A DNA stretch of 6,997 nucleotides, from positions 1 to 6,997 of the forward strand of contig CAYUIK010000057.1 of assembly GCA_964444805.1 (NCBI GenBank), written 5' to 3'. A model generated the notes under the pieces. It was not told the origin of the DNA. It saw only the letters and a program-made list of their open reading frames with translations, and made no database searches. The stretch's first letter is position 1. Every line of letters starts with the position of its first letter. The DNA is from RECG01 sp964444805 (GTDB lineage: Bacteria; Bacillota_I; Bacilli_A; Acholeplasmatales; Acholeplasmataceae). This document shows, in pieces, positions 1-5,319 of this stretch. Both the position numbers and the translations under genes were made by a program.

Positions 1-288
1 GATGATTCGGACCCGAAAACTGCGGAAGCAACGAAACTATGTTATAATAAACTCGCCTTTCCGTTGTGGATCAGACACCGTCGAGACGGTGATCTGCTCA
101 GTTATTCCTACGGACACAAAAAGCTCAAAAAACTACTCATCGACCGAAAAGTTCCTCTTGAAAAAAGAAGGGAACTCCTCATAATCACCGACAACGAAGA
201 CAATATCCTCTATATCCCCGGTTTCTATCAAAACGAAACGCTTGGTGATGAAAACGAGATCTTCTTCTTGGTCGAACAGGAGAAATAA
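1..288 (+). CDS. tilS: tRNA(Ile)-lysidine synthetase, C-terminal part (5' end outside window)
   Basis: TilS uses ATP to attach lysine to C34 of the CAU-anticodon tRNA-Ile, so that it reads AUA as Ile rather than AUG as Met. Only the last 95 codons are present, in frame 1, ending at TAA 286-288. The ATP-binding N-terminal domain lies to the left of the window. The visible part is the C-terminal tRNA-recognition domain: fragment residues 23-31 read WIRHRRDGD, residues 38-52 read GHKKLKKLLIDRKVP, then a KRR cluster (55-57) and a LYIPG strand (70-74). That order is the hallmark of the TilS C-terminal domain. Its stop is 3 nt before hpt, whose ribosome binding site lies inside the tilS coding sequence, so the two genes are co-transcribed. 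A tilS-hpt-ftsH order is common in Bacillota. No frameshift or internal stop is seen. Identification is firm; nothing can be said about the missing catalytic half. Confidence 0.93.
   Translation, partial: DDSDPKTAEATKLCYNKLAFPLWIRHRRDGDLLSYSYGHKKLKKLLIDRKVPLEKRRELLIITDNEDNILYIPGFYQNETLGDENEIFFLVEQEK
40..48 (+). promoter_or_regulatory. Possible internal extended -10 promoter within tilS
   Basis: TGTTATAAT at 40-48 is a perfect extended -10 (TGn plus TATAAT). The same 10-mer ATGTTATAAT precedes lysS at 3043-3052. No convincing -35 is seen, which extended -10 promoters can tolerate. It lies inside tilS codons Cys-Tyr-Asn, all in T-ending form in a region that favours C-ending codons. If active it would make hpt-ftsH-rqcP partly independent of upstream tilS transcription. 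Coding coincidence is a real alternative. Confidence 0.3.
72..96 (+). other. Hairpin-forming inverted repeat inside tilS
   Basis: CACCGT (76-81) pairs with ACGGTG (86-91) around a CGAG tetraloop (82-85). Below it CAGA (72-75) pairs with TCTG (93-96), leaving A92 bulged, for about 10 bp in total. There is no T-tract, so it is not an intrinsic terminator. It encodes the conserved RHRRDGD motif, so selection on the protein may explain part of the symmetry. Confidence 0.35.
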
Positions 289-291
289 GCC

Positions 292-837
292 ATGCATAAG
301 GATATCGCCGAAATCCTCGTTTCCGAACGACAGATCGAAGACATCTGTCAAACCCTCGGTCAACGTATCACCCAGGACTACCAAAGCCGTCGACCGATCC
401 TCGTCGGCCTTCTTAAAGGTTGTGTCCCTTTCATGTCCGATCTGGCCAAACACATCGACCTCTATGTCGACATGGAATACATGGCCGTAAGCAGCTACCA
501 CGGCGGAATCGCCTCCTCCGGAGACGTCAAGATTAAAAAGGACCTCGATACGTCCATCCAAAATCGTGATGTGCTCATCGTCGAGGATATCGTCGATACC
601 GCGAACACGATCGTAACGATCAAAAACCTGTTCGCCCATCGTGGTGCCGCATCGGTCAAGATCGTGACACTCCTCGACAAACCGGCCGGAAGGCTGCATG
701 ATTTCGTCCCCGATTACATCGGTATCACCATCCCCAAGGCGTTCGTCGTCGGTTACGGTCTCGACTATGACGAGATCTATCGGAATCTCCCTTATGTCGG
801 CATTCTCAAACCCGAAGTCTATCGTAGAGACGAATAA
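292..837 (+). CDS. hpt: Hypoxanthine (guanine) phosphoribosyltransferase
   Basis: This cytosolic purine-salvage enzyme joins hypoxanthine (and usually guanine) to PRPP, giving IMP/GMP and pyrophosphate. The 181-residue product matches the usual family length (about 175-185). Landmarks in order: GLLKGC at 39-44 (pyrophosphate-binding loop), SSYHGG followed by SSGDVKI at 67-81 (mobile loop), VLIVEDIVDTANT at 94-106 (PRPP-binding motif with the acidic pair E98-D99), LLDKPAGR at 127-134, and FVVGYGLDYDE at 151-161 leading to NLPYVG, the purine-binding end. The PRPP loop has Ala104 where the family normally has Gly (DSGNT in E. coli Hpt as I recall it), and is otherwise intact. The ATG at 292 follows AGGAGA (278-283) with 8-nt spacing. 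It sits 3 nt after tilS and 21 nt before ftsH, so it is an internal operon gene. Annotation is secure; preference between hypoxanthine and guanine cannot be read from sequence. Confidence 0.95.
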   Translation: MHKDIAEILVSERQIEDICQTLGQRITQDYQSRRPILVGLLKGCVPFMSDLAKHIDLYVDMEYMAVSSYHGGIASSGDVKIKKDLDTSIQNRDVLIVEDIVDTANTIVTIKNLFAHRGAASVKIVTLLDKPAGRLHDFVPDYIGITIPKAFVVGYGLDYDEIYRNLPYVGILKPEVYRRDE

Positions 838-858
838 ACAAGAACAAAGAGGTATCCC

Positions 859-2787
859 ATGAATCCAAATCCCAATCGACAACAAAAGAAAAAACCAGAA
901 TTCCGTAAAAAGCCTGATTATCTGATCATGATTTTTACGCTTTTTATCGTCCTCGGTGTCTTCCTGTTTCTAAGAAACGCCCTCGAAGAACAAACCCAGG
1001 AACTGACCGTATCCGAAATCCAGGCTGCCGCCGTTGCCAAACACATCGAAGAAATCAGTTATGAACCCGTCGGTGGCGACAACATCGACCTCGTAACGGT
1101 AACCGGCGTCATTTACGACCAACACAAATCCAAATACGACGATATCGCCGTTTTCGAAAGCATCATGCGCATCGATCAGGCTGAAGATGTCCTGCTCAAT
1201 GTCGAGTCCTATGGCGGATCAACCGAGATCATCACGCGTTCCGGCATCACGTTCTGGGGTGTTTTACTGAATCTCTTGCCGATCGGACTCTTCCTTGTCG
1301 TTCTTTTCATCATTTTTAGAAACGCGAACAGTTCGAACAATCGAGCTTTCGATTTCGCCAAGAACCGGGCGAAACTGAACCGCGACAAGACCGCTTCATT
1401 CAAGGATGTTGCGGGATGTGACGAGGAAAAGGAAGAACTCGAAGAAGTCATCGACTTCCTCAAGACTCCAAAGAAATACGTGGACATGGGCGCCAGAATT
1501 CCCAAGGGTGTTCTGCTCGTCGGTGCTCCCGGTACCGGTAAGACTTTACTCGCACGTGCCGTGGCCGGCGAAGCGAACGTTCCTTTCTTCTCGATCTCCG
1601 GTTCCGATTTCGTCGAAATGTTCGTCGGTGTCGGTGCCTCGCGCGTCCGCGACCTGTTCAAGGTTGCCAAAGAAAGTTCTCCGTGTATCATTTTTATCGA
1701 TGAGATCGACGCCGTCGGTCGCCAACGTGGCGCCGGACTCGGTGGCGGTCACGATGAACGCGAACAGACATTGAACCAATTGCTCGTTGAAATGGACGGG
1801 TTCTCGTCGAACCTCGGTATCATCATGATGGCGGCGACCAACCGTCCCGATGTTCTCGATCCCGCGTTGTTGCGTCCCGGACGTTTCGACCGGCAAATTA
1901 CCATCGACCTTCCGGACGTACGCGGACGTGAAGCGATTCTCAAAGTTCATGCCCGAAACAAGAAGATCGATCCCGACATCAAATATAGCGAACTCGCCCA
2001 TAGAATCCCCGGATTCAGCGGCGCTGACATCGAAAACCTTTTGAATGAAGCCGCGCTCCTCGCTGCTCGCGACAACCGTACGATGATCGTCGAACAGGAT
2101 CTCGACGAAGCGATGGACCGCGTACGCATGGGTCCCGCGAAAAAGAGTCGGAAGTTCACACCGACCGAGAAAAAGACGGTCGCCTATCACGAAGCGGGTC
2201 ACGCCATCATCGGCCTTAAACTCGAATATGCCAACGTCGTCCAGAAGGTCACGATCATTCCGCGCGGACGCGCTGGCGGATACAACCTCATGGTTCCCGC
2301 GGAAGAACGCTTCCTTGAAACGAAACAATCACTACTCGCGACCATTACGAGTTATCTCGGTGGCCGGGTTGCCGAAGAAATCATGTTCGACACCGTGACA
2401 ACAGGTGCCTATAACGACTTTCAGGTCGCGACACGCATCGCGCGTGCCATGGTCACCGAATACGGGATGAGCGACTTAGGTCCCATCCAGTACGAGACAC
2501 AAGGAAACGACGTCTTCCTTGGACGCGATTACTTCAAGGAAAAGAACTTTTCCGACCAGGTCGCCCATGAAATCGACAAGGAAGTACGCAAGATCATCAC
2601 GCAATGTTTCAACAAAGCCCGTGAACTCATCAACGCGAACATCGATCTCCTCAATAAGATCGCGAAGTATCTCCTCGAAGTCGAAACGCTGACCAAAGCG
2701 GATATCGATGAAATCGTGGAAACCGGCGAACTTTCCTGGTGGACGGAAAAACAACAGAAACTCGAGTTGAACGGCCATGCGGCTTGA
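859..2787 (+). CDS. ftsH: ATP-dependent membrane zinc metalloprotease FtsH
   Basis: FtsH is a hexameric inner-membrane AAA+ protease that extracts and degrades misassembled membrane proteins and some short-lived regulators. At 642 residues it is of normal length. Order: basic cytosolic N-tail; TM1 about 21-39; an extracytoplasmic FtsH_ext domain about 41-130; TM2 about 132-153; AAA+ module with Walker A GAPGTGKT (222-229), pore loop MFVG (254-257), Walker B FIDEID (279-284), and second region of homology ATNRPD...RPGR with arginine fingers R339 and R342. The M41 peptidase has HEAGH at 444-448 (zinc ligands H444, H448; catalytic E445) and a third ligand D520 in TTGAYND. All catalytic residues are present, so it should be active. 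The ATG at 859 follows AAAGAGGT (846-853) with 5-nt spacing. The C-terminus is short after the peptidase domain and its last 11 nt encode the start of rqcP. Confidence 0.98.
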   Translation: MNPNPNRQQKKKPEFRKKPDYLIMIFTLFIVLGVFLFLRNALEEQTQELTVSEIQAAAVAKHIEEISYEPVGGDNIDLVTVTGVIYDQHKSKYDDIAVFESIMRIDQAEDVLLNVESYGGSTEIITRSGITFWGVLLNLLPIGLFLVVLFIIFRNANSSNNRAFDFAKNRAKLNRDKTASFKDVAGCDEEKEELEEVIDFLKTPKKYVDMGARIPKGVLLVGAPGTGKTLLARAVAGEANVPFFSISGSDFVEMFVGVGASRVRDLFKVAKESSPCIIFIDEIDAVGRQRGAGLGGGHDEREQTLNQLLVEMDGFSSNLGIIMMAATNRPDVLDPALLRPGRFDRQITIDLPDVRGREAILKVHARNKKIDPDIKYSELAHRIPGFSGADIENLLNEAALLAARDNRTMIVEQDLDEAMDRVRMGPAKKSRKFTPTEKKTVAYHEAGHAIIGLKLEYANVVQKVTIIPRGRAGGYNLMVPAEERFLETKQSLLATITSYLGGRVAEEIMFDTVTTGAYNDFQVATRIARAMVTEYGMSDLGPIQYETQGNDVFLGRDYFKEKNFSDQVAHEIDKEVRKIITQCFNKARELINANIDLLNKIAKYLLEVETLTKADIDEIVETGELSWWTEKQQKLELNGHAA

Positions 2788-3022
2788 CAAATACTTGAAA
2801 GTGTCCCGTCTGATTAAAAGGCGTACGCTCGCCAAAGAAGCCTGTGAAAAGGGAAAAATCGAAATCAACGGGAAAACCGCCAAGCCTTCGGCCGACGTAT
2901 CGGAAGGTGACCTTCTGACGCTCAATCTCGGTTCGCGGATCACGAAATCGAAAGTCCGGTCGCTGGAAACGAAAGGCGATCCGATGTTCGATCTCATATC
3001 GGAAGAAAAAATCAGGCCATAA
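2777..3022 (+). CDS. rqcP: S4-domain RNA-binding protein, RqcP/YabO-like (Hsp15 family)
   Basis: The 81-residue product is almost entirely one S4 RNA-binding domain. It opens MRLDKYLKVSRLIKRRTLAKE, nearly identical to B. subtilis RqcP (YabO) as I recall it, followed by GKIEINGK (26-33) and a DVSEGDLLTL strand (40-49). RqcP binds stalled 50S-peptidyl-tRNA complexes and works with RqcH to add C-terminal alanine tails to blocked nascent chains; conserved Arg2 and Arg16, which are reported to matter for function, are present. The ATG (2777) lies in the end of ftsH with an 11-nt overlap and no good Shine-Dalgarno, only a GAG at 2764-2766, which suggests translation by coupling to ftsH termination. 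In Bacillus this gene sits elsewhere (the yabN-yabO cluster), so the position after ftsH is notable. The stop is TAA 3020-3022, inside a hairpin. Gram-negative-type Hsp15 is the alternative, but the length and opening motif favour RqcP. Confidence 0.88.
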   Translation: MRLDKYLKVSRLIKRRTLAKEACEKGKIEINGKTAKPSADVSEGDLLTLNLGSRITKSKVRSLETKGDPMFDLISEEKIRP

Positions 3023-3041
3023 CTTTGTTTATGGCCTTTCT
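3014..3041 (+). terminator. Hairpin at end of rqcP, probable weak intrinsic terminator
   Basis: AGGCCATAA (3014-3022) and TTATGGCCT (3029-3037) form a perfect 9-bp stem around a 6-nt loop, followed by an imperfect T-tract (TTTCT). The left arm contains the rqcP stop codon. The interrupted T-tract suggests partial termination, so some read-through into lysS is likely. The right arm lies between the -35 and -10 positions of the lysS promoter. Confidence 0.55.
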
Positions 3042-3052
3042 CATGTTATAAT
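3025..3052 (+). promoter_or_regulatory. Promoter of lysS (extended -10)
   Basis: TGTTATAAT at 3044-3052 is a perfect extended -10 element. A partial -35, TTGTTT (3025-3030), lies 16 nt upstream of TATAAT. Transcription would start around 3059, giving a leader of under 20 nt to the lysS ATG. There is therefore no room for a T-box or other riboswitch. Confidence 0.7.
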
Positions 3053-3062
3053 GTTTTGGATT

Positions 3063-3068
3063 AGGAGG
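3063..3068 (+). promoter_or_regulatory. lysS: Ribosome binding site of lysS
   Basis: A full-consensus AGGAGG lies 8 nt before the ATG at 3077, the strongest Shine-Dalgarno in the window. It fixes the lysS start and suggests high translation. Confidence 0.85.
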
Positions 3069-3076
3069 AATGCCTT

Positions 3077-4561
3077 ATGGACCAAAAAGACTTAAACGAA
3101 CAACAACAGATCAGACTCGCCAAAGCCGAAGAACTGCGGGAAATGGGTGTCGATCCCTTCGGGAAGCGCTATGAACGCACGCACACCGCTCAAGCGATCC
3201 ATGACCTTTTCGGTACGGACGACCACGATACGCTACAAGAAAAGAACGCATCCGTCTCCATTGCCGGACGCATCGTCCTTAAAAGACGTCAAGGCAAAGC
3301 CGGATTCATGCACGTCCAGGATCGAACCGGAAAGATTCAGGTCTACGTTCGTCAAGATGAAGTCGGAATCGATGCCTATCATCTTTATAAAGCTTCGGAT
3401 CTCGGTGATATCGTCGGAATCGAAGGCGTCGTTTTTCGTACGAAAACCAACGAACTGACGATTAAGGCTTCCGCCTATACGCACCTGACCAAAGCGCTCA
3501 GACCTCTACCCGACAAGTTTCACGGTCTACAGGACAAAGAGGAAGCCAGACGACGTCGCTACGTCGACCTAATCGTCAACGAGGATGCTCGTCGCGTCGC
3601 GACGATGCGTCCAAAGATCATTCGCTCGATCCGAAACTTCTTTGATGAGAAAGGCTTCATCGAAGTCGAGACACCGGTTTTACAGAGCATTCTCGGTGGA
3701 GCGGCCGCTCGACCTTTCAAAACGCACCATAATGCGCTCGACATGGATTTCTATTTGCGGATCGCGACCGAGCTCCCCTTGAAAAGACTGATCGTCGGCG
3801 GACTCGAAGCCGTTTATGAAATCGGCAGGCTCTTCCGCAATGAAGGGATGGACGCCAAACACAATCCCGAATTCACGACGATTGAAGCCTATCTGGCCTA
3901 TTCCGATATGGCAGGGATGATGGACCTCGTCGAGGATTGTCTTGCTACAACGACGATGGAGGCACTCGGATCGCACACCTTCGATTACGGTGACGTCACG
4001 ATCGACATGACGCCTTCTTGGAAGCGCGTGCACATGGTCGACGCGATCAAAGAAAAGAGCGGCGTCGACTTCTGGAAGCACATGACGATCGACGAAGCAA
4101 AAAAAATCGCCGAAAAACACGAGATCGACGTCCAGAAACACTTTGAAGTCGGACACATCATCGAAGCGTTCTTCGACCGCTTCGTCGAGCCGGAAATCAT
4201 CCAACCGACTTTCGTCTATGGGCATCCCTTGGAAATCAGTCCTCTCGCAAAAAAGAGTGAAAAAGACCCTCGATTTACCGATCGTTTCGAACTCTTCATC
4301 ATGAAAAGCGAATACGCCAACGCCTTCAGTGAACTCAACGACCCGATCGATCAGCGCGAACGCTTTGATCACCAACTCAAACAAAAAGCACTCGGAAACG
4401 ATGAAGCGAACGAAATGGACATCGATTTCATTGAAGCCCTCGAGTATGGTATGCCGCCGACAGGTGGACTCGGTATCGGCATCGATCGCTTCGTGATGTT
4501 GTTGACGAATACGCCGAATATTCGTGACGTCATCCTCTTTCCTCACCTCAAGAACCGCTGA
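3077..4561 (+). CDS. lysS: Lysyl-tRNA synthetase, class II
   Basis: LysS charges tRNA-Lys with lysine in the cytosol using ATP. The 494-residue product matches the bacterial class II enzyme (about 490-505). An N-terminal helix (about 5-45) leads into an OB-fold anticodon-binding domain (about 60-135, with GRIVLKRRQGKAGF at 64-77). The catalytic domain follows: motif 1 around 178-202 (RPKIIRSIR...EVETPVL), the LysS-typical GGAAARPF (207-214), motif 2 with FRNEG at 253-257 and HNPEFT at 262-267 (R254 contacts ATP), and motif 3 GGLGIGIDRF at 463-472 (R471). PTFVYGHPLEISPLAK at 377-392 is also family-typical. There are no truncations or missing key residues. It is flanked by its own promoter and terminator, so it is probably monocistronic apart from read-through from rqcP. 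The class I enzyme (LysK) is excluded by these class II motifs. Confidence 0.98.
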   Translation: MDQKDLNEQQQIRLAKAEELREMGVDPFGKRYERTHTAQAIHDLFGTDDHDTLQEKNASVSIAGRIVLKRRQGKAGFMHVQDRTGKIQVYVRQDEVGIDAYHLYKASDLGDIVGIEGVVFRTKTNELTIKASAYTHLTKALRPLPDKFHGLQDKEEARRRRYVDLIVNEDARRVATMRPKIIRSIRNFFDEKGFIEVETPVLQSILGGAAARPFKTHHNALDMDFYLRIATELPLKRLIVGGLEAVYEIGRLFRNEGMDAKHNPEFTTIEAYLAYSDMAGMMDLVEDCLATTTMEALGSHTFDYGDVTIDMTPSWKRVHMVDAIKEKSGVDFWKHMTIDEAKKIAEKHEIDVQKHFEVGHIIEAFFDRFVEPEIIQPTFVYGHPLEISPLAKKSEKDPRFTDRFELFIMKSEYANAFSELNDPIDQRERFDHQLKQKALGNDEANEMDIDFIEALEYGMPPTGGLGIGIDRFVMLLTNTPNIRDVILFPHLKNR

Positions 4562-4590
4562 CAGATATCTTTTTGATATCTGTTTTTTTT
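4561..4590 (+). terminator. Strong intrinsic terminator of lysS
   Basis: ACAGATATC (4561-4569) pairs perfectly with GATATCTGT (4575-4583) around a TTTTT loop, followed by a run of eight T (4583-4590). The stem begins on the last base of the lysS TGA. The stem is AT-rich but the T-tract is long. It separates lysS from the ABC transporter unit. Confidence 0.9.
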
Positions 4591-4608
4591 CGTAGCCGTG
4601 GCGATACG

Positions 4609-4617
4609 TGATAAAAT
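4609..4617 (+). promoter_or_regulatory. Promoter of the ABC transporter genes (extended -10)
   Basis: TGATAAAAT at 4609-4617 is an extended -10 (TGn plus TAAAAT, one mismatch to TATAAT). Nothing near 4589-4594 resembles a good -35. It follows the lysS terminator by 18 nt, like the terminator-then-extended -10 layout before lysS. Transcription would start near 4624, so the leader is about 15 nt. Confidence 0.55.
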
Positions 4618-4623
4618 ATGACC

Positions 4624-4630
4624 AAAGGAG
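4624..4630 (+). promoter_or_regulatory. Ribosome binding site deciding the ABC ATPase start
   Basis: AAAGGAG at 4624-4630 lies 8 nt before the ATG at 4639. An in-frame ATG at 4618 sits upstream of this site, directly after the -10, and has no ribosome binding site of its own. The downstream ATG is therefore the start. Confidence 0.8.
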
Positions 4631-4638
4631 AGACGCCC

Positions 4639-5319
4639 ATGGAATATGTGAAAACAAATGACCTCAGAAAAGTCTATACGCACGGCAAACTCGCTGTTGA
4701 AGTACTCAAAGGCATCACGATTGATCTTTGTGACGGCGAATTCGTTTCGATTGTCGGTCCTTCCGGTTCCGGGAAGACGACGCTTCTCTATACGATCAGC
4801 GGCCTTGAACCGTATACGGGTGGAAACGTAAAACTCTTTGGTCAGGAACTATCGACTTACAACGACAAAGAACAGTCCTCCTTACGGGCGAAGGATATCG
4901 GGTTCGTCTTTCAGTTTTACAACCTGATTCCAAATCTAACCGTTTATGAAAACGTCCTTTTAGCTTCCGTTCTCGGAATCAACGAAACGAAAGCTATGAT
5001 TCTAAAGACACTCGCGTCCGTCGGTATGGCCGACTATGCATCCTATTATCCGGGTGAACTCTCCGGCGGGATGCAACAACGCGTCTCGATCGCCCGAGCT
5101 CTCATCAACAAACCACGCCTGCTCTTCGCCGATGAACCGACCGGCAACCTCGATTACAAAAACGGTATCGAAATCATGGAACTGTTTCGACGTCTCAACG
5201 TCGAAGAAAAGAAAACCATTCTCATGGTTACCCACAACGAAGAGATGACGTCCTATGGAACGAGGACGTTGCACATGCTCGACGGGAAAGTGATCAAAGA
5301 TGAGCGCACGCTTCGCTAG
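4639..5319 (+). CDS. ABC transporter ATP-binding protein, MacB/LolD type
   Basis: This 226-residue nucleotide-binding subunit would power the membrane protein encoded next. From the ATG at 4639: Walker A GPSGSGKT (40-47), Q-loop glutamine Q92 in FVFQFYNLIPNLT, signature LSGGMQQR (141-148), Walker B LLFADEP with catalytic E166, D-loop GNLD (169-172) and switch histidine H199 in VTHN. All are intact. The FQFYNLIPNLTVYENV segment is typical of the LolD/MacB/FtsE/BceA group, whose partners are FtsX-like permeases and which often drive mechanical work at the membrane (lipoprotein release, peptide efflux or detoxification, hydrolase activation) rather than ordinary transport. The permease start overlaps the 3' end by 20 nt, which confirms pairing. 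Cargo cannot be inferred; no two-component regulator, lipoprotein or adaptor gene is visible to suggest BceAB, LolCDE or MacAB. Confidence 0.93.
   Translation: MEYVKTNDLRKVYTHGKLAVEVLKGITIDLCDGEFVSIVGPSGSGKTTLLYTISGLEPYTGGNVKLFGQELSTYNDKEQSSLRAKDIGFVFQFYNLIPNLTVYENVLLASVLGINETKAMILKTLASVGMADYASYYPGELSGGMQQRVSIARALINKPRLLFADEPTGNLDYKNGIEIMELFRRLNVEEKKTILMVTHNEEMTSYGTRTLHMLDGKVIKDERTLR

Noticed and set aside
2..184. A short + strand frame at the left edge
   Set aside because: It is out of frame with tilS, whose conserved C-terminal motifs lie in frame 1 over the same bases.
133..885. A 250-codon open frame on the - strand opposite hpt and the end of tilS
   Set aside because: It lies antisense to well-recognised tilS and hpt sequence, its translation matches no family I know, and such frames are expected where sense codons rarely yield reverse-strand stops (few TTA, CTA, TCA codons).
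1546..2328. A 260-codon open frame on the - strand inside ftsH
   Set aside because: It is fully antisense to the conserved AAA+ and peptidase motifs of FtsH, with no promoter, ribosome binding site or recognisable domain.
3023..3076. T-box riboswitch or leader peptide before lysS
   Set aside because: Only 54 nt separate rqcP and lysS, most of it hairpin, promoter and ribosome binding site; there is no room for a T-box or attenuator.
4618..4638. An in-frame ATG at 4618 as an alternative ABC ATPase start
   Set aside because: It directly follows the -10 element, so it would precede the transcript start, and it has no ribosome binding site. The ATG at 4639 has AAAGGAG at good spacing, and family members begin close to the MEYV position.
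3680..4657. A 325-codon open frame on the - strand covering lysS and its terminator
   Set aside because: Its translation is low in recognisable motifs and it is antisense to intact LysS motifs 2 and 3. It would also be transcribed through the lysS terminator region. Best explained as a codon-bias shadow.
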